A DNA stretch of 64,000 bases from Comamonas composti DSM 21721. Lineage in GTDB: Bacteria > Pseudomonadota > Gammaproteobacteria > Burkholderiales > Burkholderiaceae_C. The stretch is from contig NZ_AUCQ01000012.1 of the NCBI RefSeq assembly GCF_000429845.1, positions 165,149 through 229,148 of the forward strand. The letters are read 5' to 3'. This document shows, piece by piece, positions 9,547-18,354 of the stretch. The translations under genes were made by a program, and so were the position numbers. Position 1 is the stretch's first letter, and each line of letters opens with the position of its first letter. The notes beneath the pieces are model-generated. The model searched no databases, was not told the origin of the DNA, and saw nothing but the letters and a program-made list of their open reading frames with translations.

Positions 9547-10620
9547 ATGCTCCACGACCTCGCCGCTTGCCGCGAACCGCGTCTGCACTCATGTGTCTTG
9601 CGTGCCTTGTGGGAGTCCGATGCCAGGCCTCAGCCCACGCGACGCCAGTTGCTCCAGGCTGGCGGCCTGTTTGCAGGACTGGCGGCCCTGCCGGCCGGGG
9701 CGCAGAGCACTGCGGCACCGGGAACGCACGGCCTCACGCTCATCATTCCGTTTGCGCCCGAAGGGCCTGCGGATCGCCTGATGCGCCAGCTGCTCGCGGC
9801 GGCGGGCCAGGAGCTGGGGCCGGTGAAGATTCTTCACGTCCCCGGAGAGAGCGGCGCCAAGGGCACGGCCATGGTCGCGCGTGCCAGCGCCCAGGACCAG
9901 GTTCTGCTGTTGGGCTCGGTCTCCACCTTTGCGGTCAAGCCCTGGCTGCAGCCCCAGCAGAGCTACGATGCGCTGCGCGACTTTCACCCGCTGCTGCTGC
10001 TCTCGCACATGCCGAACGTACTGGTCATGAGCAGCGCCCAGGCCAGGCAGTGGCGCATACAGTCTCCACTGGATCTGCAGCGCTTTCTCGCGCGCCAGCG
10101 CAAGCCTTTGCGCTTTGCGTCCAGCGGCACCTGGGGCCTGGGCCATCTGACCGGCGAGATGTACCAGATGCTCACGCGCCTGCCCTTGCAGCACCTGCCT
10201 TTTTCCGGGGTTCAGCCCGCGCTGTCGGCCCTGCTCGAAGGCTCGGCCGATCTGATGTTCGACAACCTGGCCTCCTCGCTGCCGCATATCCGCGCGGGGC
10301 GGCTGCAGGCGATTGCGGTGACCACCTCCCAGCCCTCCCCGCTGCTGCCCGGCGTTCCCTGCCTGAACGAGAGCATTCCGGGACTGGACACGGCCACCTG
10401 GTTCGGCCTCTTCGCCCCCGCGAGCTGGGGTGGCGATCAGGCCCACAAGCTCGCCCAGGGCTTTGCGCGGGCGCTGCAACGCCAGCCCGTGCAGGACTAT
10501 CTGGCCACGCAGGGCGGCCAGCACCCTCCTGTCGTGCACCAGGAGTTCGCACGCTTTGTGCAGGCCGAGCACGGCAAATACGGCCAACTGGCGCGCAACG
10601 CCCAGCAGGGCCAGGCCTGA
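9547..10620 (+). CDS. Bug-family (tripartite tricarboxylate transporter) substrate-binding protein
   Basis: About 357 residues from ATG 9547. The start is uncertain: ATG at 9490 is also in frame and neither has a strong ribosome site. An N-terminal twin-arginine-like segment (TRRQLLQAGGLFAGLAALPAGA) predicts export. The mature part has the Bug fold: LIIPFAPEGPADRLMRQL, then KILHVPGESGAKGTAMVARA, then SSGTWGLGHLTGEMYQ, and GSADLMFDNLASSLPHIRAGRLQAIAVTT. Bug proteins bind small carboxylates or aromatics in the periplasm and are very abundant in Comamonadaceae. Lying between hppD and phhA, this one may bind an aromatic acid, but no ligand can be read from the sequence. No membrane subunits accompany it. 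Confidence 0.85.
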   Translation: MLHDLAACREPRLHSCVLRALWESDARPQPTRRQLLQAGGLFAGLAALPAGAQSTAAPGTHGLTLIIPFAPEGPADRLMRQLLAAAGQELGPVKILHVPGESGAKGTAMVARASAQDQVLLLGSVSTFAVKPWLQPQQSYDALRDFHPLLLLSHMPNVLVMSSAQARQWRIQSPLDLQRFLARQRKPLRFASSGTWGLGHLTGEMYQMLTRLPLQHLPFSGVQPALSALLEGSADLMFDNLASSLPHIRAGRLQAIAVTTSQPSPLLPGVPCLNESIPGLDTATWFGLFAPASWGGDQAHKLAQGFARALQRQPVQDYLATQGGQHPPVVHQEFARFVQAEHGKYGQLARNAQQGQA

Positions 10621-10638
10621 GAACATGTTCACGATCTG
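10621..10638. repeat. repeat A copy (dispersed imperfect palindrome)
   Basis: GAACATGTTCACGATCTG begins directly after the TGA of the Bug gene. It matches the family core GAGCGTGTTCACGATCTC at 15 of 18 positions. Confidence 0.7.
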
Positions 10639-10690
10639 AGCGGCGAGACCTGCACGGCACCCATGCCTTCCGCCGCGCGGCAAGGAGACG

Positions 10691-11584
10691 ATGATGACCA
10701 GCAAGCATGCCCGCAGCGCGCAGCCCGCAACCGGCGTTGCGCCCGCCGTCTACGGCCAGTCCGACCGTCCTCCGCGCGGCGACTACAGCCGCGCCGCCGC
10801 CGACTACACCTGCGCCCAGGACTATGCGGCCTATACCGAGGCCGACCACGACACCTACCGGCGCCTCTACGAGCGCCAGTCGGCTCTGCTGCCCGGGCTC
10901 GCGAGCCGGCACTTCATCGAGGCCCTGCCCAGGCTGGGCGCCAAGGAGCGCATTCCGCGCTTCGACGAAGTCAACGAGCGCCTGTACCGCGCCACGGGCT
11001 GGGAGATCGTGGGCGTGCCGGGGCTGATTCCCGAAGTGCCGTTCTTCTCCCTGCTCGCAAACCGCAAGTTCCCGGTCACCGACTGGATACGCACGCCCGG
11101 GGAGTTCGAGTACATCGTCGAGCCCGACATCTTCCACGACCTGTTCGGCCATGTGCCCCTGTTGTTCAACCCGGCGATCGCCGACTACATCCAGGCCTAC
11201 GGCCAGGGCGGACTCAGGGCTGCGGGCCTGGACGCCTGCGAGATGCTCTCGCGCCTGTACTGGTACACGATAGAGTTCGGTCTGGTGCGTGAGGACGGCG
11301 GCCTGCGCGCCTATGGTGCAGGCATTCTGAGCTCCTCGGGCGAGCTGGCCCACTGCGTGCAAAACCCCGAGCCGCTGCGCCTGCCGCTCACGCTGGAGCG
11401 CGCCATGCGCACGCTCTACAAGATAGACAGCTACCAGCAGACCTACTTCGTGATCGACAGCCTGCAGCAACTGTTCGACTTCACGACCCAGGACTTCGCC
11501 CCGCTCTACGCGCGGCTGCGCAACCAGCCAACGGTTGCCGCCCATACGCTGGAGCCTGCGGACAAACCGATTGCCATCTGCTAA
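10691..11584 (+). CDS. phhA: phenylalanine 4-monooxygenase
   Basis: 297 residues from ATG 10691 (a second ATG follows at once), with AAGGAG 9 bases upstream. Iron ligands typical of aromatic amino acid hydroxylases are H149 and H154 (FHDLFGHVP) and E195 (YTIEFGLVRE). It hydroxylates phenylalanine to tyrosine with O2 and a reduced pterin, feeding the HppD pathway. The chain has only the catalytic domain, as usual in bacteria. A folM-like pterin reductase is encoded 39 kb away in this window and could supply the cofactor. The ribosome site sits where the right arm of a repeat A element would be expected. Confidence 0.95.
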   Translation: MMTSKHARSAQPATGVAPAVYGQSDRPPRGDYSRAAADYTCAQDYAAYTEADHDTYRRLYERQSALLPGLASRHFIEALPRLGAKERIPRFDEVNERLYRATGWEIVGVPGLIPEVPFFSLLANRKFPVTDWIRTPGEFEYIVEPDIFHDLFGHVPLLFNPAIADYIQAYGQGGLRAAGLDACEMLSRLYWYTIEFGLVREDGGLRAYGAGILSSSGELAHCVQNPEPLRLPLTLERAMRTLYKIDSYQQTYFVIDSLQQLFDFTTQDFAPLYARLRNQPTVAAHTLEPADKPIAIC

Positions 11585-11587
11585 AAA

Positions 11588-11670
11588 GTGAGCTGTAAGC
11601 GCTTGCTACATATCGATTTCAAGATATTTTACATCTGAAATCAAGAACTGGAGCGTGCTAGCAGCTCATC
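11588..11670. repeat. repeat B copy 1 (nested hairpin between convergent genes)
   Basis: Outer arms GAGCTGTAAGCGCTTG and GTGCTAGCAGCTC enclose an inner pair GATTTCA/TGAAATC. It lies between phhA and the convergent lipase gene, and its right arm encodes the last residues of the lipase. A second copy with the same architecture is at 42714-42791. Confidence 0.7.
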
Positions 11671-12591
11671 TTTTGATTGATCCTGAAGCTTTTGCCTGAG
11701 CTCCAGGCAAAACTGCCAGACGCGGGCATCGTAGATCAGCTGCATATGTGCAAGATCGGCCAGCCCGTGCTGCTCATGGCCTTCAAGGCTTGCCACGGGC
11801 ACGGGAAAGACGATGTTGTCGCAGGAGCTCCACCAGCAGGTGAAGTCCACATCCCGTGCAGGCGGGCCCAGGCGCTGCAGCCATTCGCCGCCCTCGCGCA
11901 TGTCAAGGCCGGGCAGGCGATTCACGAAGCGCGCCAGCCACAGGCCATGGTGGGGCGTGGCCAGGGTCACCACATGGGCCGCGAGCTCCCGGCGTTGCGC
12001 AGGCGCCAGCCCCGCAAGCCAGGCCCGCGCCACCAGCCCGCCCATGCTGTGGGTGACGATCAGCGGCGCCCGTCCCGTGGCCTGCACCATGCGGCGCACG
12101 CAGGCATCGAGGCTGGGCACCATGGCATCCACATGCGCACCCTGCGCAGGCTCCAGGGTCACGGCCGCGCAGGCAATGCCCCTGGCCTTGAGCCTCCTCA
12201 GCCAGGGCGTCCAGGCCGCACGGTTGCACATGAAGCCATGCACCAGCACCAGGCCGACCTGGTCGTGCGCAAGGCGCTCCCCATCGGGCCAGCCATCGGC
12301 CTCGGCCTGGCTGCGAAACGGCATGCGCCAGACGAACAGCAGCAGGGCCAGCCGCCATTCGTTCAACCAGGCGGCCAGCATCACGCCCCAGCTCGGCACA
12401 GGCGTCCTGGATGCACGCGCCACGGATCGCATGAGCAGCATTTGCGTGGCCAGCAAAAGCCCTGGCCAGGAAAGCCACAGCACACTGCCCGCCACCGCGA
12501 GCGCAGGGGAGAAAGACCAGCACCAGACCAGCCAGATCAGGGCCCCGACCAGAGTCCACAGCAGACAGACCCGCAAGATGCGTGCGTTCAT
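11641..12591 (-). CDS. membrane-anchored alpha/beta hydrolase (lipase-like)
   Basis: 316 residues. The first 90 hold two or three hydrophobic segments, and an alpha/beta-hydrolase domain follows. HGF at 118-120 gives the oxyanion region, THSMGG places the nucleophile at S182, and a late His is available in EGHEQHGLADLAHM. Lipase-like enzymes of this form (COG1075 type) act on acyl esters. It is the last gene of the nine-gene minus-strand lipid cluster, 62 bases after the di-iron-type hydrolase. It could release a product or detoxify an acyl ester made by the cluster. In the olefin pathway OleB is also an alpha/beta hydrolase, but orthology is not shown. Confidence 0.82.
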   Translation of the reverse strand: MNARILRVCLLWTLVGALIWLVWCWSFSPALAVAGSVLWLSWPGLLLATQMLLMRSVARASRTPVPSWGVMLAAWLNEWRLALLLFVWRMPFRSQAEADGWPDGERLAHDQVGLVLVHGFMCNRAAWTPWLRRLKARGIACAAVTLEPAQGAHVDAMVPSLDACVRRMVQATGRAPLIVTHSMGGLVARAWLAGLAPAQRRELAAHVVTLATPHHGLWLARFVNRLPGLDMREGGEWLQRLGPPARDVDFTCWWSSCDNIVFPVPVASLEGHEQHGLADLAHMQLIYDARVWQFCLELRQKLQDQSKDELLARSSS

Positions 12592-12637
12592 GAACCACCT
12601 CCTCCAGATTTTTCTGCAAACCCGGGGCGATGCCCGA

Positions 12638-12655
12638 GAGCGTGCTCACGATCTC
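12638..12655. repeat. repeat A copy
   Basis: GAGCGTGCTCACGATCTC, 17 of 18 matches to the core. It overlaps the stop codon of the di-iron-type hydrolase gene (TGA on the minus strand, 12654-12656). Confidence 0.75.
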
Positions 12656-13526
12656 AGGCGCCGCCGGTCTTGCCCGAAGAGGACTGGGCATGGACCCAGT
12701 CGTCATACTCCTTGCTGGCCGCCTTGACCAGGGCGCGGTTGTCGTGCCAGCCCGGATGAAAGCCGGGCACGAACCAGGACAGCCACTGCGGAATCAGGCG
12801 CAGCAGGAAACCGGGGCTCACGAACTGCTCGCGCAGCAGGCGGCCCCAGCCACGCCAGTCGGACAGGCGGCCATCGCTTTTGACCAGCTGATAGGTGAAA
12901 TACCAGATCATCGCGCTGAAGATCGTGCTCACAAGCAGCATGCTCAAGCAACGCGAGCCATAGCGCAGCAAGGGATTGGGCACGGCCACCTTGAACACAT
13001 CAAAGGCCACGCTCTTGTGTTCGGCCTCCTCCACCGCATGCCAGCGCCACAGCTTGTGCATGCGGCTTTCCGCGCCGCTCAAGGCCTTGGGATGGCTCAG
13101 CAACTGGTCAGCGAACATGGCCGTGTAATGCTCAAGACAGATGGTGATGGCCAGGCGTACGCGTGGCGACAGATGGCGGTTCGCGAACTTGCGCTGATCG
13201 GCCACGATCTTCTCCAGCCTGGCCACCGGCGCGCCGGCAGCCTCCAGGCGCGCGTTGTAGCGGCGGTGCTCGCGCGTGTGCAAGGCCTCCTGCCCGATGA
13301 AGCCTGCCACATCCCTGCCCAGAGGGCTGTCCGCTGGAATGCGGCTGCGGTAGTGGGCCACGCTGTCGATGAAGGCGCGCTCGCCTTCGGGGAACATGAT
13401 GGACATGGCGTCATAGAAGCGGGTTCTATGGCACTCCCTGTTCAGCCAGTGAACAGGAATGTCGGACTGCATCTGAAAATTGATATCCCGCCGCCGAACT
13501 TCGGCATGCTGCTGATCCAGAGACAT
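12654..13526 (-). CDS. predicted metal-dependent hydrolase (PF10118-like, di-iron four-helix)
   Basis: 290 residues. Recognised as the 'predicted metal-dependent hydrolase' family (PF10118/COG3687). It shows ferritin-like metal motifs E80-x2-H83-x3-H87 (IGQEALHTREH) and a second E-x2-E-x2-EH set in HAVEEAEHKSVAFD. A hydrophobic stretch follows at about 195-215. Relatives act on, or modify, fatty acyl chains, but the reaction is not established. The ATG directly abuts the stop of the fatty-acid hydroxylase gene (TAG then ATG on the minus strand), so the genes are tightly coupled in the lipid operon. Confidence 0.82.
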   Translation of the reverse strand: MSLDQQHAEVRRRDINFQMQSDIPVHWLNRECHRTRFYDAMSIMFPEGERAFIDSVAHYRSRIPADSPLGRDVAGFIGQEALHTREHRRYNARLEAAGAPVARLEKIVADQRKFANRHLSPRVRLAITICLEHYTAMFADQLLSHPKALSGAESRMHKLWRWHAVEEAEHKSVAFDVFKVAVPNPLLRYGSRCLSMLLVSTIFSAMIWYFTYQLVKSDGRLSDWRGWGRLLREQFVSPGFLLRLIPQWLSWFVPGFHPGWHDNRALVKAASKEYDDWVHAQSSSGKTGGA

Positions 13527-14636
13527 CTAGCTCTCCTTGTGGTGTGTGCGACACAGGACAAGCAACAAAGCTGCCAGACCATGGATGAGCCAGAGCGCCA
13601 GCAGGCCCAGCCCCCAGCCATCGCGCAGGCCAAAGCACAGAGGCAGAACACCCAGGGCGGCGGCGGCCAGCGCCAACCAGACCGGCAACCCCCAGCCACG
13701 GCCATCCGACATCGCTCCCAAGGCAATTGTCGCGATAAAGATAATCGCAAAGAAAAACGGTTGTGCATACTGCGGCCACTGGCCTTCTCGGTAAATGTAG
13801 TAAGCAACGACGGCGAACAGCAGCAGGCCGCCCGCACCGATCAAGGCACCGGGAAACAAGGGCTTTCCCCGGGTCAAATGCGGTACGGGCAAACGGGCAT
13901 AGCGCAGCAACGGCACCAGGTTGGCCCACAAAGGGTTGCAAGAAAGCGTAGGCTGGTGCACGCCGTATTGCACGGGAACGTCGGCGATCCTGGGTTGAAA
14001 AGTACCGAACAGTTGATCCCACATCAGGAAAGTGCCTCCGAAATTGCGATCCAGGTACTCGGGGTTGCAGCCGTGGTGCACGCGGTGGTGGGCGGGCGTG
14101 ATCAGGACTTTCTCCAGCCAGCCCGAGCGCTCGACGATGCTGTTGTGGTTATAGAACTGCACCGTGTAATGCAGTATCGACACCGACAGGAAAACCTCCA
14201 GCGGGACCCCGAAAAAAGCCAGCGGCAAGGTCGTGAAAGGCAGCGTGGTCAAAGAGGAGGCCCAGGCATTGCGAATGCCCAGCGACAGGTTGAAATGCTC
14301 GCCCTCATGGTGGACTGCATGCACGCTCCAGAGCAGCGCAAACTTGTGGTGCAGACGGTGCATCCAGTAAAAGCCCAGGTCCCAGACCAGCAGCGCAAGA
14401 ATCCAGACCGCCCACGGATGCCAGGCCGCAGCCCAGCCCAGGCTGAAGCTCTTCAGCACCCAGGCATAGACCGCGACCTCTAACCCGCGAAAAAACCACA
14501 TCAGGATATGGCCCGAATTCAGGTTCAGCACCATGTCTCGCCAGGGTATGGCCTGGCCCTTGCGCATGCGCTGGTAGAACAGCTCGGCCAGCACCAGGCC
14601 GACCATGCCCAGCAAGGGAAGCGCCATTGCATTCAT
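13527..14636 (-). CDS. sterol desaturase/fatty acid hydroxylase family protein
   Basis: 369 residues. The ATG at 14634-14636 overlaps the PAP2 stop by 4 bases, which fixes the start. The membrane di-iron hydroxylase motifs are complete: HRLHH (WMHRLHHKFALLW), HAVHHEGEH and HHRVHHGCNPEYLDRNFGG followed by WDQLFGTF. These match the alkylglycerol monooxygenase/C-5 sterol desaturase superfamily. A C-terminal extension of about 120 residues has four more membrane segments. It probably hydroxylates or oxidises an alkyl or acyl chain in the membrane. A paralogue fused to a YhhN domain is encoded at 57272-59086. Confidence 0.87.
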   Translation of the reverse strand: MNAMALPLLGMVGLVLAELFYQRMRKGQAIPWRDMVLNLNSGHILMWFFRGLEVAVYAWVLKSFSLGWAAAWHPWAVWILALLVWDLGFYWMHRLHHKFALLWSVHAVHHEGEHFNLSLGIRNAWASSLTTLPFTTLPLAFFGVPLEVFLSVSILHYTVQFYNHNSIVERSGWLEKVLITPAHHRVHHGCNPEYLDRNFGGTFLMWDQLFGTFQPRIADVPVQYGVHQPTLSCNPLWANLVPLLRYARLPVPHLTRGKPLFPGALIGAGGLLLFAVVAYYIYREGQWPQYAQPFFFAIIFIATIALGAMSDGRGWGLPVWLALAAAALGVLPLCFGLRDGWGLGLLALWLIHGLAALLLVLCRTHHKES

Positions 14637-15259
14637 GGCTTGCGCTCCTGAAACCTCATAAGGCGCGGCCATGCAGCGCCATAACGCGCCAGCAGCCCAT
14701 GGCAGGCCAGGCCAATGGCCACTCCCGCGCCCAGATCGATGAACAAATGCCGGCGCGCTGCGACCACCGACCACAAGATTGCCAGCCCCCAGAGCGCCAG
14801 CGCCGCGCTTTTCCAGGGCCTGTGCCGGTCCCACAGCACCAGGGCGCAGATCACGGTCAATGCCCCGTGCAGGGACGGCAGGCAGTTCTCGCGCGAATCC
14901 ACAGCTGCCAGCATCTGCAGCGCCTGGGCGCTCAAGCCGCCCTCGGGAATTGCCGGGTAGACCAGGGTCGTGGGCCAGAGCAAAAAAACCGGAGCACACA
15001 GCAAGGCGCTGAGCTGCATGCTGCGCTTGAGGCGTCCAATGCGCTGCAGCGGCGCGCAGAAATAGGCCACGGGCACGAATGCGAAGAAGGAGAGATAGAG
15101 CCAGATGGCTGCGGGCTCAAAGCCTATCCAGCGATCGATCAGCCCTTCATCGAGCACAAAAGACTCCCGCCAGGCCGCACGCCCCAGGCTATAGACCACG
15201 CCCACCAGCCCCCAGCCCTGGAGCATGGCGCCAAGCCGCCTCTTCCAGCTCACCGGCAT
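14633..15259 (-). CDS. PAP2-family membrane phosphatase
   Basis: 208 residues with six predicted membrane segments. The type 2 phosphatidic acid phosphatase motifs are PSLH at 128-131 (CLPSLHGALTV) and RRHLFID at 169-175. The arrangement resembles the inositol-phosphoceramide-synthase-like (Aur1) branch rather than soluble acid phosphatases. It would dephosphorylate, or transfer a head group to, a phospholipid-like substrate. It overlaps the adenylating-enzyme gene by 10 bases upstream and the hydroxylase gene by 4 bases downstream. Confidence 0.85.
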   Translation of the reverse strand: MPVSWKRRLGAMLQGWGLVGVVYSLGRAAWRESFVLDEGLIDRWIGFEPAAIWLYLSFFAFVPVAYFCAPLQRIGRLKRSMQLSALLCAPVFLLWPTTLVYPAIPEGGLSAQALQMLAAVDSRENCLPSLHGALTVICALVLWDRHRPWKSAALALWGLAILWSVVAARRHLFIDLGAGVAIGLACHGLLARYGAAWPRLMRFQERKP

Positions 15260-16560
15260 GCGACCTCCGCCGCACGCCAGCGCCGCAGAATACGCCTGCG
15301 CTTGGCATCGGGGGCCGCCGGCGGCAGCGTGTCATGCAAGCGCCAGCGCAGCAATCCCGTGACCACACCCTGACGGTGCAGATAGTCCTCCAGTTGCGCC
15401 CGGAACAGGGGCAGTTGCGCGGCCTCGGCCTGCACGAACAGCTCAAGCTCGGCTTCGGCGATCTGCACCAGCCGGTAATCGGCCGTGAGCGGCAGCGCCT
15501 GGGCCAGAGCGCGCGACAGGCCATCGGCCAGCACCGCGATGCGCTCGCCATCGCTGCCCGGCAGTTGCAGCATGTCGTCGCAGCGCCCTTCTATGCGCTC
15601 CAGGACCATTTCATGGCTGCCGCAGGCACAGGGCTGCGCGCGCCTGACCAGGATGTCGTCCAGCCGGTAACGCACCACGGGCTGGGTGATGCGCGAGAAG
15701 TCCGTGATCACGGGCACAAAGCGCGCCTCGTCCAGCCATTCGGGCTCTATGTGCACATGGGCCTCGTTCAGGTGCAGGCTGCCCTGGCTGCAGGTCGCGG
15801 CCAGAAATCCTTCCGTGGCCTGATAGACCTCGCCCAGCTCGCCCTGGGCACCAAACACCTGTTGCAGCAGAACCTTGTCCAACGGCTCCAGCACCTCGGC
15901 GCAGGAGATCAGCTTGCGCGGCGCAAACGCCATCTGCGCTTGCTGCCGGGCCAGGGCCAGACTGCGCAGCAACTGGGCCGGCCCCACGATGATGCTGGGC
16001 GCATAACGATTGAGTCGCTCCAGGTGCGCGGACAGCGGCTGCATCAGGTCGAAGAACTCGAACGACAACCAGGGACTGCGCACTGCCATGTAGAGGTTGC
16101 TGTTGGCGCGCAGAAACAGCGCCACGCGCTCGCCCGCGAACAGACCGCGCGGCAGCATGCGCGCCAGCATCACGCCGGCCCAGGTGGCCCGCTCCTGCGG
16201 GCTGACCACGAACAATCCGCGCGATCCCGAGGTGCCCGAGGACAGGCCCACGCTGAAGCCCTTGACCACGGAGCTGAAGTCGCGCGAGCGCTCGGCCTGC
16301 ATGGCGCAGGCCAGCAGCTCGTCACGCAGCAGGCCCGCCGTGTTCATGCGGTCGAAGTGCTCCATCATCAAGGCCTTGTCCATCATCGGCCACGCATGCA
16401 GCGGCCTGCCGACAAAGGGCTTGAAATACGGGCTCCTGACCAGGGTCTGATGCATGAAGGCGGCCAGCCGGCGCTGCTGCCACACCTCCAGCGCGGCACG
16501 GCTTTCAAAGCGCTGGTGCCGGCTCTTCCAGTAGGTCCAGAGCATGCGGGGAAGCTGCAT
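15250..16560 (-). CDS. F390-synthetase-related adenylate-forming enzyme
   Basis: 436 residues, related to the PaaK/coenzyme F390 synthetase branch of adenylate-forming enzymes. It has the P-loop-like SSGTSGSRG (107-115), the YRLDD...PCACGSHEMVLERIEGRCDDML block typical of PaaK relatives, and a shortened C-terminal domain. It should activate a carboxylate with ATP; the acceptor is not known, and no carrier protein gene is in the cluster. The start overlaps the MBL stop by one base (TAATG). In the operon it occupies the place an OleC-type ligase would hold in olefin/beta-lactone clusters, but it belongs to a different clade. Confidence 0.83.
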   Translation of the reverse strand: MQLPRMLWTYWKSRHQRFESRAALEVWQQRRLAAFMHQTLVRSPYFKPFVGRPLHAWPMMDKALMMEHFDRMNTAGLLRDELLACAMQAERSRDFSSVVKGFSVGLSSGTSGSRGLFVVSPQERATWAGVMLARMLPRGLFAGERVALFLRANSNLYMAVRSPWLSFEFFDLMQPLSAHLERLNRYAPSIIVGPAQLLRSLALARQQAQMAFAPRKLISCAEVLEPLDKVLLQQVFGAQGELGEVYQATEGFLAATCSQGSLHLNEAHVHIEPEWLDEARFVPVITDFSRITQPVVRYRLDDILVRRAQPCACGSHEMVLERIEGRCDDMLQLPGSDGERIAVLADGLSRALAQALPLTADYRLVQIAEAELELFVQAEAAQLPLFRAQLEDYLHRQGVVTGLLRWRLHDTLPPAAPDAKRRRILRRWRAAEVACR

Positions 16561-17366
16561 TACAGGGCACCCTCATGCGTGAGGCAGATTCTGGCCCCGC
16601 CCGCCTTGTGCAACTGGTGCAGGTCCTGCAAGGTCCGGTAGTAGGCCCCGCTGTCCTGCATGATGACGTGGGCCAGGCGCGAAGGGCCGACCAGCTCCTC
16701 GTAGCTGCGCGGCGACCAGGCGGCGTCGGCAGCCAGCAGCACCCAGCCTTCATCGGTATTCACAAAAGCCCCCATATGCCCAGCCGCATGCCCGGGCAGG
16801 TGCACGAGGACGATCTCCCCATCGGCCCCGGGCGCCAGATAGCCCCGGGCAAACGGGGCCAGGCTGCTCGCAAGCTCGATGGTTTCAAAACTCTCCATGG
16901 CTAGGAGCGAGCTCTCGAAGCCTGCGGGAATCAGATCCGGGATAAAGCCCTGGCGCAAAGCCGCCAGCCCGCGCAGGCTGCGCGTCTCGTTCCAGCCCGC
17001 CCCTGAAAGCCAGGTGGGTACACCGGCGAAATCCTTGAGGCCCGCAATATGGTCGCCATGAAAATGTGACAGCATGACGGCGTTCAGATCCCCGGGGCGC
17101 AAGCCTTTTTCACGCAGCTGCAGCACCAGGGCCGCACTCGCATCGAAGTGCACGGGCGTGATGCGCCGGTACCATGCGAACAGGCCGCTGCGCGTGCTGT
17201 CCAGAAAGCGCTGGGCATAGCCCGTGTCCCAGAGCCAGCGTCCGCGCGCAGTCTCTATCAGATAGGCGCGCGAGGGAAAGCGGCAACTGGCCAGCCCTGC
17301 CCCCTTGAGCGCCACGCAGGCCACATGAGTGCACCAGCCCGCTTCAAAGACCGTAATCTTTGCCAT
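16560..17366 (-). CDS. MBL-fold metallo-hydrolase (lactonase-like)
   Basis: 268 residues from ATG 17364-17366, overlapping the end of the SDR gene by 23 bases. The metal motif H101-F-H103-G-D105-H106 is intact, followed by LPGHAAGH and LLAADAAW with later histidines. It resembles the AHL-lactonase/MBL group of hydrolases, which open lactones or cleave thioesters. In a pathway that may make beta-hydroxy or beta-lactone-like intermediates, a lactonase or thioesterase is plausible, but the substrate is unknown. Confidence 0.85.
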   Translation of the reverse strand: MAKITVFEAGWCTHVACVALKGAGLASCRFPSRAYLIETARGRWLWDTGYAQRFLDSTRSGLFAWYRRITPVHFDASAALVLQLREKGLRPGDLNAVMLSHFHGDHIAGLKDFAGVPTWLSGAGWNETRSLRGLAALRQGFIPDLIPAGFESSLLAMESFETIELASSLAPFARGYLAPGADGEIVLVHLPGHAAGHMGAFVNTDEGWVLLAADAAWSPRSYEELVGPSRLAHVIMQDSGAYYRTLQDLHQLHKAGGARICLTHEGAL

Positions 17367-18354
17367 GCTCTCGGATCCATTCAACGGTTGCCGCCAGGCC
17401 GTCGGCAAGAGAAACCACGGGCTCATAACCGAGCTGCTGCCTGGCGCGGGCGATATTCAGCGTCATGTCGTAATTGAGCATGCCTGCCGCGTAACGGGTC
17501 AGGGTCGGCTCGCGCCCGCTCATCCTGGCCCAGGTCTCGGCCGCACGTGCAGCCATGTCCACCGCTGGATAAGGCACGGCGACCAGGCGAAAGTCCAGAC
17601 CCAGCGGCCCCAGCACCGCACCCAGCACGTGGCCCAGCGAGGTCGGCTCGCCATTCGTGATGTTGAACACCGAGCCCGAAGCCACATCCGCCCGGCCGGC
17701 CAGATCCATGGCATGAACCACGTTGGTCACATAGGTGAGATCGATGCAGGCCTGGCCTGCACGCGGCATGGGCAGGCGCCCTCCGCGCTCGCGGACCAGC
17801 CTCAGCACGCGGGGGAACAACACCCTGTCATGCGGGCCAAAGATGCCGCGCGGCCTGAGCATGACAAAGCGCGTGCCACCATCGCGCAGCGCAAGATCGC
17901 GAATCACCTGCTCCGCCTCGGCCTTGGTGCGCGCATAGTGGTTGACGTAGTGCGCAGGTCGGAAGTCCTCGTCAATGTCCCGGCGGTGGCTGTAATCGAA
18001 ATAAAGCGATGGCGTGGACACATGCACAAAGCGCTCCACGCCCCGCGCCACGGCCGCCTGGGCCAGACCCTGGGTGGCTTTCACATTCGCCGCAAGAAAG
18101 TCCTGCGCGCGTCCCCAGGGCGAGGACAGGGCCGCACAATGCCAGACCGCCTGCACGCCATCGACCAGAGATTCAAACGCGGACCGCGAGGCCCGGGCCA
18201 GATCCAGGGCCACGAACTCCGCACCGCCCGCAGCCAGGGTCTTGCCGACGCTGCCATCACGTCCCGTGGCACGCACGTTGCGCCCACGGCCCTGCAAGAA
18301 CTCCACGGCATTGCGGCCCAGACCGCCCGTAGCCCCCGTGACCAGAACCGTCAT
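17344..18354 (-). CDS. NAD(P)-dependent 3-beta-HSD-like epimerase/dehydratase (OleD-like)
   Basis: 336 residues, an extended SDR. It has the nucleotide motif GATGGLG at 7-13, the catalytic region S113-T114, and Y140-x3-K144 (NHYARTK). Overall similarity is to 3-beta-hydroxysteroid dehydrogenase/OleD-type reductases (STPSLYFDYSHRRDIDED, RPRGIFGPHD). It would reduce or oxidise a beta-keto/beta-hydroxy acyl product of the neighbouring ketosynthase. It overlaps the KAS III stop by 4 bases (ATGA), so the two proteins are made together. Confidence 0.87.
   Translation of the reverse strand: MTVLVTGATGGLGRNAVEFLQGRGRNVRATGRDGSVGKTLAAGGAEFVALDLARASRSAFESLVDGVQAVWHCAALSSPWGRAQDFLAANVKATQGLAQAAVARGVERFVHVSTPSLYFDYSHRRDIDEDFRPAHYVNHYARTKAEAEQVIRDLALRDGGTRFVMLRPRGIFGPHDRVLFPRVLRLVRERGGRLPMPRAGQACIDLTYVTNVVHAMDLAGRADVASGSVFNITNGEPTSLGHVLGAVLGPLGLDFRLVAVPYPAVDMAARAAETWARMSGREPTLTRYAAGMLNYDMTLNIARARQQLGYEPVVSLADGLAATVEWIREHGKDYGL

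Noticed and set aside
12630..14483. 617-codon + strand frame opposite the hydroxylase and hydrolase genes
   Set aside because: The minus-strand genes carry complete His-box and di-iron motifs and abut precisely; the + frame is a shadow.
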